DNA of 64,000 nucleotides from Vibrio celticus (GCF_024347335.1 NZ_AP025463.1:2976001-3040000), one strand, 5' to 3'. Shown: positions 44,668 through 54,067, numbered from the stretch's first letter. Notes: generated by a model not told the origin, from the sequence alone. Numbers and translations: made by a program.

Positions 44668-44741
44668 CAGTTGTTGAATCAACTGAGGAAAAATAGCGTG
44701 TTAGATAGTATGAGGGCTTCTCACTTAGCTGCTATTTTTCC
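44668..44741 (-). promoter_or_regulatory. structured leader of the DUF1127 gene
   Basis: CAGTTG/CAACTG (44668-44685, 6-nt loop) lies immediately before the ribosome-binding site. An 11-bp perfect inverted repeat, GGAAAAATAGC (44687-44697) and GCTATTTTTCC (44731-44741), lies just upstream of it. Confidence 0.5.
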
Positions 44742-44766
44742 GCAGCCAAATAAGGGTACGGATCTA

Positions 44767-44889
44767 TTAGTTAGGTTTATCTTGGGTGTTTCGATCGGCC
44801 ATGGCTGATGTGAGTGACATATCAGTCACCATGTCAGTACACGGATCAAACGACGCGCAAATATGCTGTATAAAATCGAAATGTTTCAT
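44767..44889 (-). CDS. candidate 40-residue small protein with strong ribosome-binding site
   Basis: The frame reads MKHFDFIQHICASFDP, CTDMVTDMSLTSAMADR and ends NTQDKPN, 40 residues. It is preceded by GGAGGCGCAAATG, a near-ideal Shine-Dalgarno at 6 nt. No family recognised; no TM segment; two Cys. It lies 26 nt upstream of the DUF1127 leader structures on the same strand, so the two could share a transcript. Real translation is suggested only by the ribosome-binding site. Confidence 0.45.
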   Translation of the reverse strand: MKHFDFIQHICASFDPCTDMVTDMSLTSAMADRNTQDKPN

Positions 44890-45160
44890 TTGCGCCTCCA
44901 AACTAACTAAAAAATCCAAAAAGAAATGGGGAAGTAAAGCAGACAAGTCTTTGTTAAATATCTGCTTTCACACGGGTAAAGTCTAACCAAGTGAGTATAT
45001 TATTCAACCGATAATTGGTTAACATTTTCAAAACAATGCATTTACCTAAAATATCAGTTGCATATTCATTTAAATATAACATATTCACTATGATTATATA
45101 AAATCACAGCATATCTATCTTCGGGCTGAGCTAGAAAAGAACTGACTATCCTTCAGAAAC
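44890..45160. other. AT-rich intergenic region, no gene seen
   Basis: About 270 bases between the small ORF and the vpsR terminator. Very AT-rich (45000-45110) and presumably holding the promoter of the leftward small genes. No convincing ORF. Confidence 0.4.
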
Positions 45161-45188
45161 AAAAAAGCCACGTAGATACGTGGCCTTT
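45161..45188 (-). terminator. rho-independent terminator after vpsR
   Basis: GCCACGTA/TACGTGGC stem with a 2-nt apex; six T residues on the minus strand. Confidence 0.9.
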
Positions 45189-45226
45189 CGTTTACAGTGA
45201 CTGAATAAAGTCATGTAGAAAAGAGT

Positions 45227-46561
45227 CTAAACAACCCCCTCAGAGATTAGGCTGTGTTTATTGAGCAATCGGTACATAGTTGCTCGTGATACGCCAAGTT
45301 CTTTAGCTGCCAACGAAACCTGACCGCCGTAAGACTCCAATACAATCAGCAGTGCATCGCGCTCTGAACGCTCACGAATACTCTTCAAACTTCGGCGTTC
45401 ATCATTCTGTTTTGGTAAATCGAGTTGGTGATCCTCAATGATCACCGCATCAGACATTAACACAACACGCTTAATCTGGTTCATCAGCTCACGCACATTT
45501 CCAGGCCAATGGTAGCGATTCATCGAACGGATAGCATCGTCTGAAAAGCTCTTCGCTTGAGCATTAAACTCTTTCGAGTACTCACGCAGAAAGTGATTAG
45601 CCAGTACTGAAATATCACTCACACGTTCTTTTAAGCTCGGAACATGAATACGCAGAACATTGATGTAGTGATAGAGCTCTTCATTAAAATCGCCCTCGAT
45701 CAACGCCTTCTCGATATCAGAGGAGTTCGCGGCCAAAATACGCACATCAACGGATTTAGGTCCATTCGCGGTTTCAATCTTACCCTCTTGTAAAAAGCGC
45801 AACAGATTCAGTTGTTGATTGCGTGGCATCGCTAAAACATCATTAAGTAAGATGGTTCCGCCATCGGCTTCTTCCAACATACAAGGCGCTGTCGCTGGCT
45901 GTGCTGAAATACCAAAGACCTCGGCCTCTATTCTCATTTCAGACAAGGCACGGCAGTTAACCGTTAAAAATGGTTTCTGTGCTCGCGACGAATTTTGATG
46001 AATCGAGCGTGCAATCGTCTCTTTACCAGCCCCACTCTCGCCATAAATCAAGATACTGACATCCGTCGGCCCAATACGCTTCACTTGGTCTCTCAAGCGC
46101 TTCACGGCCACAGAATCGCCTAGAAGACCCATGTTGTTATTGATGCCGTAGTTTGGCCATACCTTCTGCTCAAGCTTAAGCATACCCAATTGGTGACCAA
46201 TGGTACTCAGTAACTGAGCGTCTGGGATTGGCGCCGTGAAAAAGTCGATACAGAAGTTAACGATAAACTGGCAGATCGTATCAGAGCTTAATTGAGATTC
46301 ACGGATAAAGGCGAGCCATCTCACCTGCTTGTTATTGCTCACAAGGTTAGCAATACCGTTGAGGCTGAACTCATCATGACTAAGATCGACAATACCAATA
46401 CATGGGCCAATATCAGCAATCAAGGCATCGGCTTTTCGTAAATCTGCACACTGGGTACACTGCCAACCCACTTGTTCTAACACTGATAACCAGGGTTCGT
46501 ACGCACCACCAACGACGATAAGAGAACCTGGTAAGGAATCCATCTTAAATTGAGTTCCCAT
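45227..46561 (-). CDS. vpsR: biofilm regulator VpsR (NtrC-like, c-di-GMP-responsive)
   Basis: Master activator of Vibrio polysaccharide and biofilm genes. The protein is 444 residues, the same length as V. cholerae VpsR, which it matches along its length as I recall it. A receiver-like domain spans about 1-130. The AAA+ domain (about 145-370) has Walker A GESGAGKE, but Walker B reads ILLNDV instead of DE, and the GAFTGA sigma-54 loop is replaced by ISAQPATAP. The Fis-type HTH is at the C-terminus (QVSLAAKELGVSRATMYRLL). The missing motifs fit the known behaviour of VpsR, which works with sigma-70 and c-di-GMP. Confidence 0.93.
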   Translation of the reverse strand: MGTQFKMDSLPGSLIVVGGAYEPWLSVLEQVGWQCTQCADLRKADALIADIGPCIGIVDLSHDEFSLNGIANLVSNNKQVRWLAFIRESQLSSDTICQFIVNFCIDFFTAPIPDAQLLSTIGHQLGMLKLEQKVWPNYGINNNMGLLGDSVAVKRLRDQVKRIGPTDVSILIYGESGAGKETIARSIHQNSSRAQKPFLTVNCRALSEMRIEAEVFGISAQPATAPCMLEEADGGTILLNDVLAMPRNQQLNLLRFLQEGKIETANGPKSVDVRILAANSSDIEKALIEGDFNEELYHYINVLRIHVPSLKERVSDISVLANHFLREYSKEFNAQAKSFSDDAIRSMNRYHWPGNVRELMNQIKRVVLMSDAVIIEDHQLDLPKQNDERRSLKSIRERSERDALLIVLESYGGQVSLAAKELGVSRATMYRLLNKHSLISEGVV

Positions 46562-46772
46562 CCTTCTTCCTTATTCTATTTTTATTTAAATCAGGCTAAT
46601 ACGAGTCACTGCTTCATCGTTCGACAAAATGCCGCGAGATCGTATTCAGCGCAGAGGCGTATAGTAGTGAGACTATCTTAGATTTTATGTCTCAATAGTA
46701 AGACTATGTCAGAAATAACGATTTTTCGAATCAAGAGTGCGGTACAGACTAGGTTTTGAAGCCCAAAAACAG

Positions 46773-46798
46773 AAAAAGCCACCCGAAGGTGGCTTTTT
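46773..46798 (-). terminator. rho-independent terminator after lysS
   Basis: AAAAAGCCACC/GGTGGCTTTTT stem with a CGAA tetraloop. Confidence 0.92.
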
Positions 46799-46832
46799 AA
46801 TTACATAGGCTGTTACGCCCTATAAGCGAGAA

Positions 46833-48365
46833 TTACGCTTGTGGACGCATTGCCGGGAACAAGATCACGTCACGGATTGTGTGCGTGTTTGTAAATAGCA
46901 TTGCTAGACGGTCGATACCGATACCTTGACCTGCTGTTGGCGGTAGGCCGTGCTCTAGTGCAGTAATGTAGTCTGCATCGTAGTACATCGCTTCGTCGTC
47001 ACCCGCGTCTTTCGCGTTAACTTGCGCTTTGAAACGCTCGTCTTGGTCTTGTGCATCGTTAAGCTCAGAGAAACCATTCGCAACTTCACGGCCACCGATG
47101 AAGAACTCAAAACGGTCTGTGAAGAATGGGTTGTCATCGCTACGACGTGCTAGAGGAGAGATGTCCGCTGGGTAGCCAGTGATGAACGTTGGTTGAATTA
47201 GCTGAGGCTCAGCCGTTTCACCAAAGATCTCTTCTAGAAGCTGACCACATGTCCAGAACGTTTCTACGTCTACGTGTACAGATTTTGCGATAGCAACCAT
47301 CTTCTCACGGTCTTGTAGGTCTGCTTCTGTTAGCGCTTGAATCTCAGCGTGCTCAGGGTTGTAGTGTTTGATTGCATCGAACATGCTCATGCGAGCGTAA
47401 GTGCCACCGAACTCAACCGTTTCGTCACCGTAAGGCATAGAAGTAGAACCAAGAACGTCCATTGCTGCCGTGCTTAGCATCTCTTCTGTCAGATCCATAA
47501 GGTCTTTGTAGTCAGAGTACGCTTGGTAGAATTCCATCATTGTGAATTCTGGGTTGTGACGTGGAGATAGACCTTCGTTACGGAAGTTACGGTTGATCTC
47601 GAATACACGATCAAAACCACCAACCACTAGACGCTTAAGGTAAAGCTCTGGTGCAACACGTAGATACATGTCGATGTCTAGTGCATTGTGATGAGTGATG
47701 AATGGACGTGCAGTTGCGCCACCCGGGATCACGTGCATCATTGGCGTTTCAACTTCTAGGTAGCCTTTCGCGCTCATGAAGTTACGGATTGAAGATACAA
47801 GCTTAGAACGCACGATAAATGCATTGCGAGAATCTTCGTTCACGATTAGGTCAACGTAACGCTGACGGTAACGCATCTCTTGGTCAGTTAGACCGTGGAA
47901 CTTCTCTGGTAGAGGACGAAGTGCTTTAGTCAGCAATTCAAACTCTTCCATGTTCACGTAAAGGTCGCCTTTACCTGATTTGTGAAGCGCACCTTTAACA
48001 CCGATGATGTCACCGATATCTAGGCCTTGGTACTTCTCTTTCAGTACTTTTTGTACGTCTTTCGCTGCGTATGCTTGGATACGACCAGAAGTTTCTTGAA
48101 TCGCAAGGAATGGACCACGCTTCGCCATAACACGACCAGCGATCGCAACGATGTGGTTAAGCTCTTCTAGCTCTTCCTTAGTCTTCTCACCGAATTCCGC
48201 TTGAAGATCGCCAGCTAGGTGCTCACGACGGAAGTCATTTGGGTGACCGTTAGCTTTGCAGTTTTGGCGGATGTGATCCAGCTTGCTGCGGCGCTCAGCG
48301 ATTAGTTTGTTCTCTTCAGGTGAAGAAGCTTCTTGTGCGTTTTCGTTTTGAACAGCATCAGTCAT
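46833..48365 (-). CDS. lysS: lysyl-tRNA synthetase (class II)
   Basis: Charges tRNA-Lys. The protein is 510 residues (E. coli 505). The N-terminal OB-fold anticodon-binding domain spans about 60-180 (VAIAGRVMAKRGPFLAIQETSGRIQAY). The class II core has motif 1 around FMSAKGYLEVETPMMHVIPGGATARPF, motif 2 FEINRNFRNEGLSPRHNPEFTMMEFYQAY and motif 3 GIGIDRLAMLF. It follows prfB in the same direction at 98 nt, the conserved prfB-lysS pair. Confidence 0.97.
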   Translation of the reverse strand: MTDAVQNENAQEASSPEENKLIAERRSKLDHIRQNCKANGHPNDFRREHLAGDLQAEFGEKTKEELEELNHIVAIAGRVMAKRGPFLAIQETSGRIQAYAAKDVQKVLKEKYQGLDIGDIIGVKGALHKSGKGDLYVNMEEFELLTKALRPLPEKFHGLTDQEMRYRQRYVDLIVNEDSRNAFIVRSKLVSSIRNFMSAKGYLEVETPMMHVIPGGATARPFITHHNALDIDMYLRVAPELYLKRLVVGGFDRVFEINRNFRNEGLSPRHNPEFTMMEFYQAYSDYKDLMDLTEEMLSTAAMDVLGSTSMPYGDETVEFGGTYARMSMFDAIKHYNPEHAEIQALTEADLQDREKMVAIAKSVHVDVETFWTCGQLLEEIFGETAEPQLIQPTFITGYPADISPLARRSDDNPFFTDRFEFFIGGREVANGFSELNDAQDQDERFKAQVNAKDAGDDEAMYYDADYITALEHGLPPTAGQGIGIDRLAMLFTNTHTIRDVILFPAMRPQA

Positions 48366-48463
48366 TAGAGATGTACCCTGCTTTTAAAATTTGGACCGCT
48401 ATATTTTTGCAAATATAGGCATTTTTACCAATATTATTGGTAAAGCTTAATAGTTGATAAAGC

Positions 48464-49562
48464 TTACAGACCTGATTTCAGGCTAGCTTCAATAAACTTG
48501 TCTAAGTCACCGTCTAGAACCGCTTGAGTATTACGGTTTTCGATGCCGGTGCGTAAATCTTTGATACGAGAATCATCCAGTACGTAAGAGCGGATCTGAC
48601 TGCCCCAACCGATGTCTGATTTCGTTTCTTCGCTCGCTTGTTTTTCAGCATTTTGTTTTTGAATCTCAAGTTCAAAAAGCTTAGCACGTAGCTGCTTCAT
48701 CGCTTGATCTTTGTTCTTATGCTGCGAACGGTCATTCTGACACTGAACCACAGTGTTGGTCGGAACGTGAGTAATACGTACCGCCGATTCCGTGGTGTTT
48801 ACGTGTTGACCACCAGCGCCAGAGGCACGGTATACGTCAATACGTAGGTCAGAAGGATTAATGTCGATCGTAATGTTGTCATCAATCTCAGGATAGATAA
48901 ACGCAGATGCAAATGAAGTATGACGACGACCACTTGAATCAAATGGAGACTTACGAACCAGACGGTGAACACCAGTCTCTGTGCGTAACCAACCGTAAGC
49001 ATACTCACCAGAGATACGTACCGTTGCGCCTTTAAGGCCAGCAACATCGCCATCCGACACTTCGATAACTTCAGTCTTGAAGCCTTTCGAATCTGCCCAA
49101 CGTAAGTACATACGCAACATCATTGAAGTCCAGTCTTGAGCTTCTGTACCGCCCGAACCTGACTGTAAATCGATGTAGCAATCTGATGCATCGTGATCAC
49201 CAGAGAACATACGACGGAATTCCAGCTTCTCTAGCTTAGCTTCAAGCTCGGCCAGTTCTGGTTCAATTTCATCGAACGTTTCTTGATCTTCTTCTTCAAC
49301 CGCAAGCTCTAATAGACCATCAACATCCTCAACACCTTGGTCAAGTTGGTCGATCGTTTCTACTACCGCTTCCAATGCAGAACGTTCTTTACCTAGCGCT
49401 TGAGCACGCTCAGGTTCGTTCCATACATCCGGTTGTTCTAATTCTGCGTTTACTTCTTCTAGACGCTCTTTCTTAGCGTCATAGTCAAAGATACCCCCTC
49501 AGGATATTTGTGCGCTCAGACACATCCTGCAGACGGTTTTTTATAGGATTGATTTCAAACAT
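48464..49562 (-). CDS. prfB: peptide chain release factor 2, with programmed +1 frameshift
   Basis: Recognises UGA and UAA and releases the peptide. Zero frame starts at the ATG at 49562 (MFEINPIKNRLQDV) and stops at an in-frame TGA as codon 26 (49487-49485). The site reads AGGGGG TAT CTT TGA C, the classical prfB autoregulatory frameshift with its internal Shine-Dalgarno. Skipping the T at 49487 continues with GAC TAT GAC to the end at 48464, giving 365 residues, identical in length to E. coli RF2. The tripeptide anticodon SPF (KSPFDSSG) and catalytic GGQ (GAGGQHVNTTES) are present. Any annotation starting at 49375 is truncated. Confidence 0.97.
49484..49501 (-). other. programmed +1 frameshift site of prfB
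   Basis: Internal Shine-Dalgarno AGGGGG, slippery CTT and in-frame TGA followed by C. Low RF2 slows termination at the TGA and lets the ribosome slip forward. Confidence 0.96.
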
Positions 49563-49725
49563 TTTAGCTCATCATTTATGAGTAGAATTTAACCGAAGAA
49601 TTGTACTCAAAAGTGTGACGGAGATACAGAATTTTTTAGAGTGGTGAACCAAGATTCAACAACTTAATGGGATATAAAATTGACAGGCAGAAAAAACACG
49701 TAAATTTTGTAAGGGCAGGAAGGAA

Positions 49726-49757
49726 AACAAGCCCTGTTTTTGAACAGAGCTTGTTGA
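49726..49757 (-). terminator. rho-independent terminator after recJ
   Basis: AACAAGCTCTGT-type stem, 12 bp with one mismatch and a T-rich loop, followed by TTTTCC on the minus strand. Confidence 0.75.
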
Positions 49758-49797
49758 ATTTAGCGCTATATGATGAGCATTATTGAGCCCAAAATAA

Positions 49798-51534
49798 CTA
49801 TTTGGCTTCGATATGATCAATCATTAGCTGCAACGATTGGTTGCCGCGAAATTCGTTTATATCGAGCTTAAATGCAAGGTGAACGGTTTTCACCGAGGCA
49901 TCAGGCCAGCGACGTAGGTCGACGTTAAAGGCAATACCATCAATCATCACATTGGTAGGGTGACCTTTGTAGAGCGGCTCGAGCATCAGCTTAAGGTGTT
50001 TTTCACCCACCAGCTTTTGGTGCAGAACTTTAAACTCACCATCGAAGATTGGCTCAGGGAAAGCTTGTCCCCACGGGCCACCTGAACGCAGCGTTTCAGC
50101 GGTGTGCATCGAGAACTCTTCAGGTAACAGCTCACCATCAGATAAGATAATGCCCTTCAGTGCTGTTTCTCCAAGTTCATTCTTCACAACATCATTGAAC
50201 AGCTTACTGAAGCGTTCAAAGTCCTTTTCCATAATGGTTAAGCCAGCCGCCATTGCGTGGCCACCAAACTTAAGAATCAAGCCTGGGTTTTGAGTGTCAA
50301 TTCGGTCTAATGCATCACGCATGTGCAGACCCGGGATCGAACGACAAGAGCCTTTAATACTCCCTTCCCCACCATCAGCAAAAGCAATCACTGGGCGGTG
50401 GTATTTGTCTTTGATACGCGAAGCCAAAATACCAATCACACCTTGGTGCCAATCACGTTGGAACAGGGCTAAGCCAGAAGGTAGGTCGTCTTTACCAAAC
50501 TCAAGGCGTTCACAAAAAGCCATCGCTTCTTGCTTCATGCCCTCTTCGATCTCTTTACGTGTTTGGTTCAAACCATCCAGTTCACTCGCCATTCGACGCG
50601 CCGCATGGATGTTGTTACTCATTAGCAGCTCAACACCAAAAGACATGTCGTCCAGTCGGCCGGCTGCATTGATACGAGGGCCAAGAGCAAAGCCAAAATC
50701 AGACGCCACCAAACGTTTAGCGTCTCGCTTAGCAATTTCGATCAAGGCTTGAATACCCGGGCGAGCTTTACCCGCACGAATGCGTTGCAAACCTTGATGA
50801 ACTAAAATTCGGTTGTTTTCATCGAGTGGAACCACGTCGGCAACCGTACCCAGCGCCACAAGGTCAATCAGTTCCATCAACTTAGGTTCTGTCATGCCGC
50901 GCTCTGCAAACCAACCCAACTTACGCATGTGAACACACAGTGCCATCATCAGATAGAAAGCCACACCTACACCCGCTAAGGCTTTAGAAGGAAAAGCACA
51001 ACTCTCAAGGTTTGGGTTAACCATCGCATCGACCATTGGCAGTTCATTGCCCGGCAAGTGATGATCGGTAACCAGAACCTCTAGCCCCTTCTCTTTAGCA
51101 AAGCGAACACCTTCAATCGAAGAGACACCGTTGTCGACCGTCATGATCACTTCAGCACCAAGCTCGATTGCCTGTTCGACAACCTCCGGGCTCAAGCCAT
51201 AGCCATCTTCAAAACGGTTTGGTACTAGATAATCGACGTTAGAGCTGCCGAGCATACGTAACGCTAAAACAGACAACGCCGAGCTGGTCGCACCATCGGC
51301 ATCAAAATCACCAACAATGATGATGCGTTTTTGCTGCTGAATCGCTTTGAACAACAGCTCAACCGCAGCATCAATACCGCCCAGCTTTTGATAAGAGTGC
51401 AAGCCTTTCGCAGCTGTCTCTAGTTGGTCGGCACTGTCGATTCCGCGACTCACATAAATGCGCTTTAACAAGTCAGGTAAGTGAGCAGGTAAGACTGAAA
51501 TGTCGACCTCAGGACGGCGTTGGATCTCTATCAT
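49798..51534 (-). CDS. recJ: single-stranded-DNA-specific 5'-3' exonuclease RecJ
   Basis: Degrades ssDNA in recombination and mismatch repair. The protein is 578 residues (E. coli 577). DHH-family motifs are in order: VGDFDADGATSSALSVLAL, MTVDNGV, VTDHHLPG and LVALGTVADVVPL, followed by DHHA1 with GGHAMAAGLTI and the C-terminal OB-like domain. It is downstream of dsbC in the conserved xerD-dsbC-recJ-prfB-lysS order. Confidence 0.96.
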   Translation of the reverse strand: MIEIQRRPEVDISVLPAHLPDLLKRIYVSRGIDSADQLETAAKGLHSYQKLGGIDAAVELLFKAIQQQKRIIIVGDFDADGATSSALSVLALRMLGSSNVDYLVPNRFEDGYGLSPEVVEQAIELGAEVIMTVDNGVSSIEGVRFAKEKGLEVLVTDHHLPGNELPMVDAMVNPNLESCAFPSKALAGVGVAFYLMMALCVHMRKLGWFAERGMTEPKLMELIDLVALGTVADVVPLDENNRILVHQGLQRIRAGKARPGIQALIEIAKRDAKRLVASDFGFALGPRINAAGRLDDMSFGVELLMSNNIHAARRMASELDGLNQTRKEIEEGMKQEAMAFCERLEFGKDDLPSGLALFQRDWHQGVIGILASRIKDKYHRPVIAFADGGEGSIKGSCRSIPGLHMRDALDRIDTQNPGLILKFGGHAMAAGLTIMEKDFERFSKLFNDVVKNELGETALKGIILSDGELLPEEFSMHTAETLRSGGPWGQAFPEPIFDGEFKVLHQKLVGEKHLKLMLEPLYKGHPTNVMIDGIAFNVDLRRWPDASVKTVHLAFKLDINEFRGNQSLQLMIDHIEAK

Positions 51535-51613
51535 ATAAAAATGGGCCCGATATCAATCAGGCCACTCCTTAAATCAAAAACATGGGGGATAAATTGGCAA
51601 TACAGAAACGAAA

Positions 51614-52393
51614 TTATTGCTCTAAACGTTGAAGAAGTTGCGCTGGCGGTAAGTAACCACTCACCAACTCACCACTTGCTAGCACGATAGCCGGTGTGCC
51701 ATTGATGCCAAGCTCACGACCCAATTGGTACTGTTTAGCAATGATCTGCTTTTGCTCTGCTAGGTCTTTACCAGACGCTGGCATTTGACGGTTTACTTTA
51801 GCATCGTGCATCGCTGTTTTTGGATCATCTGAAGCCCAGATGGCTGCCATTTGATCGGCAACTTGCCCTGTCGCGCCTTGGCGCGGGTAAGCCATGTAAC
51901 GAACGGTGATACCCAGATCGTTGTAGCCCTGCATTTGGCTGTGCAGACGAACACAGTAGCCACACGTAATGTCAGTAAATACCGTCACAACATACTTTTC
52001 GTTATCGGCTTTGTATTCAATAACCGTATCCGACATCGCTGCGACTTTTTCAGCATTCAGCGGAGCTTGACGCTCAGCCAAAACATCACTGAACTTACCG
52101 TTTTCATCTAAAGAGTAAAGTGTACCGGCTAGAAAGTGATCGCCCTCTGGAGAAGAAAATATAATGCCGCTGTTGGTTTGAACTTCTAACAAACCATCGA
52201 TATCCGAAGGAACAATCTTATCGACCTTAATACCGATTTTTTCAAAACGCTTAGTTAACGCAGCTGTATCAATAGCTTGAGCTGGAGCAGCTTCTACGGC
52301 TGTTGATGTTGTTTCTACTTTCGCTTCTGATGCATTACATGCAGTAATCATAAGAGGAAGCGCTAGTAGAGGAAGACGGCGTAATACGCTCAT
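51614..52393 (-). CDS. dsbC: protein disulfide isomerase DsbC, with a lipoprotein-type signal
   Basis: Periplasmic thiol isomerase that reshuffles wrong disulfides. The ATG at 52393 has AAGGTG upstream (an in-frame GTG at 52402 is less likely); 259 residues. An N-terminal dimerisation domain spans about 45-110 and a thioredoxin-fold domain has the CGYC active site and the cis-Pro loop GINGTPAIVL. The signal reads MSVLRRLPLLALPLMITAC followed by NASE: ITAC fits the lipobox, so Cys19 may be lipidated. E. coli DsbC instead has a cleavable type I signal. The linker after Cys19 is long and Ala/Thr-rich. Confidence 0.93.
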   Translation of the reverse strand: MSVLRRLPLLALPLMITACNASEAKVETTSTAVEAAPAQAIDTAALTKRFEKIGIKVDKIVPSDIDGLLEVQTNSGIIFSSPEGDHFLAGTLYSLDENGKFSDVLAERQAPLNAEKVAAMSDTVIEYKADNEKYVVTVFTDITCGYCVRLHSQMQGYNDLGITVRYMAYPRQGATGQVADQMAAIWASDDPKTAMHDAKVNRQMPASGKDLAEQKQIIAKQYQLGRELGINGTPAIVLASGELVSGYLPPAQLLQRLEQ

Positions 52394-52419
52394 TAAGTTC
52401 ACCTTAAAAATAAATGGAT

Positions 52420-53334
52420 TTAAGCACGTGGGTGATGCTGCGCGTGAATTTGCTTCAGCCTTTCAGTCGCCACGTGAGTATAAATTTGGGTTGTCGATAA
52501 GTCACTATGCCCAAGTAACATCTGTACGACCCTGAGATCTGCGCCATAGTTCAGTAAATGCGTCGCAAAAGCGTGTCTCAATACGTGGGGTGACAACAAT
52601 TCTGTGTCGATCCCAGCGACGACCGAGTAGTGCTTGATACGATACCAAAACGTCTGACGGGTCATTTGCTTGGCGCGTTTACTCGGAAAAACCACATCAG
52701 AACTGTTTTCGCCAAGTAAATGTGGACGACCTTGTTCAATAAAAGTCTCTATCCAATCCACTGCATTTTCGCCCATGGGTACTAAGCGCTCTTTGCCACC
52801 CTTACCAATAACACGCACCACGCCTTGTCTTAGGCTGATGTTTTCCATCGTCAAGCTAACCAGTTCTGTCACTCGCAAACCAGTTGCATAAAGTAACTCA
52901 AGCATCGCCTTATCGCGAAGCTCAATCGGATCGTTCGGATCTGGCGCATCAAGCAAAGCATCAACCTGCTCTTCGCTCAAATCTTTCGGCAAGCGTTGCG
53001 GCAGCTTAGGGCTGATCAACAAGGCACTTGGATCATCACCTCTGATTTTCTCGCGGTGTAAGTATTGGAACAAGCGACGAATCGCCGACAACATACGGGC
53101 ACGAGAGGTCTGCTTAAAATCGGCATCGGCTAACCAGCCTTGATAATCCTGTAAACCTGAAAGGCTAATGAAGTCGAGGCGGTAATTGTTCTTTTCCATC
53201 CACGCTAATAACTTGGATAAATCGGTACGGTACGAGACAAGCGTATTCTCCGATAATCCTCGCTCCATCCACATAGCATCTAAAAACTGCTCAACGAGAC
53301 CGTGGTCTGCGCTCTGCCCTTGAGGCGACTGCAT
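52420..53334 (-). CDS. xerD: site-specific tyrosine recombinase XerD
   Basis: Acts with XerC at dif to resolve chromosome dimers; in vibrios it also serves CTX-type phage integration. The ATG at 53334 (MQSPQGQSADHG) is the most likely start, giving 304 residues (E. coli 298), though a GTG 12 nt earlier is possible. The SAM-like core-binding domain is at about 10-100. The catalytic domain has Arg in YATGLRVTELVSL, Lys in GKGGKERLVP, HxxR in HVLRHAFATHLL, His in LGHSDLSTTQ and the nucleophile Tyr in IYTHV. Divergent from fldB. Confidence 0.96.
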   Translation of the reverse strand: MQSPQGQSADHGLVEQFLDAMWMERGLSENTLVSYRTDLSKLLAWMEKNNYRLDFISLSGLQDYQGWLADADFKQTSRARMLSAIRRLFQYLHREKIRGDDPSALLISPKLPQRLPKDLSEEQVDALLDAPDPNDPIELRDKAMLELLYATGLRVTELVSLTMENISLRQGVVRVIGKGGKERLVPMGENAVDWIETFIEQGRPHLLGENSSDVVFPSKRAKQMTRQTFWYRIKHYSVVAGIDTELLSPHVLRHAFATHLLNYGADLRVVQMLLGHSDLSTTQIYTHVATERLKQIHAQHHPRA

Positions 53335-53484
53335 AGTGTTACTCACAATATTGGAAACTGTTTTGAGAGTATGCCAGAGCAAATATGAATGCCATAAAAA
53401 TTACGACTTGAGCGGATAATCGCTGCAATCGAAGTCGATTTATGGTTAGAATTCGCCATCTGAAATTAAAATCGAACGTTTGCT

Positions 53485-54006
53485 ATGAAAATTGGATTAT
53501 TTTACGGCTCAACCACCTGCTACACAGAAATGGCAGCAGAGAAAATTCGCGGCATTATTGGTGAAGACCTAGTTGATATCCATAACGTGAAAGAAACCCC
53601 TCTTTCATTGATGGCGGACTACGACCTTTTATTGCTAGGCATCTCAACTTGGGACTTCGGTGAAATCCAAGAAGATTGGAATGAACTGTGGGAAGACATC
53701 GCAACCACGCCAATGAAAGGCAAGGTTGTGGCTCTGTTTGGTTTAGGTGACCAAGAAGGCTACGGCGAATGGTTCCTAGATGCGATGGGTCTATTGCATG
53801 ATGAACTGAAAACCGCGGGTGCAGAGTTTGTTGGCTTCTGGCCAAACGATGACAGCTACGAGTTCGAAGCGTCTAAAGCGTTAACGGAAGACAAATCTCA
53901 ATTCGTTGGTTTGGCGCTTGATGAAGATTCACAATACGAGCTTAGCGACGACCGTATCGCAAGCTGGGTTGAGCAAGTACTAGTTGAGTACAGCGAAAAG
54001 CTATAA
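53485..54006 (+). CDS. fldB: flavodoxin 2
   Basis: FMN-binding electron carrier. The protein is 173 residues, the long-chain flavodoxin length (E. coli FldB 173). The phosphate-binding loop is FYGSTTCYTEMAAEKI, and FMN-contact segments are LGISTWDFGEIQEDWNELW and FGLGDQEGYGEWFLDAMG. FldB rather than FldA is favoured by its place next to xerD, as in E. coli, and by the TTCYTE P-loop. Terminator shared with brnQ follows. Confidence 0.94.
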   Translation: MKIGLFYGSTTCYTEMAAEKIRGIIGEDLVDIHNVKETPLSLMADYDLLLLGISTWDFGEIQEDWNELWEDIATTPMKGKVVALFGLGDQEGYGEWFLDAMGLLHDELKTAGAEFVGFWPNDDSYEFEASKALTEDKSQFVGLALDEDSQYELSDDRIASWVEQVLVEYSEKL

Positions 54007-54067
54007 CCAAACAGAAATGCCCCGGCTACTTAGCTAAGTAGCGGAATATAAAAAGACCACAGAATAC

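Noticed and set aside
44786..44986. 66-codon plus-strand frame near vpsR
   Set aside because: No ribosome-binding site; overlaps the better supported 40-codon minus-strand ORF with a GGAGG site.
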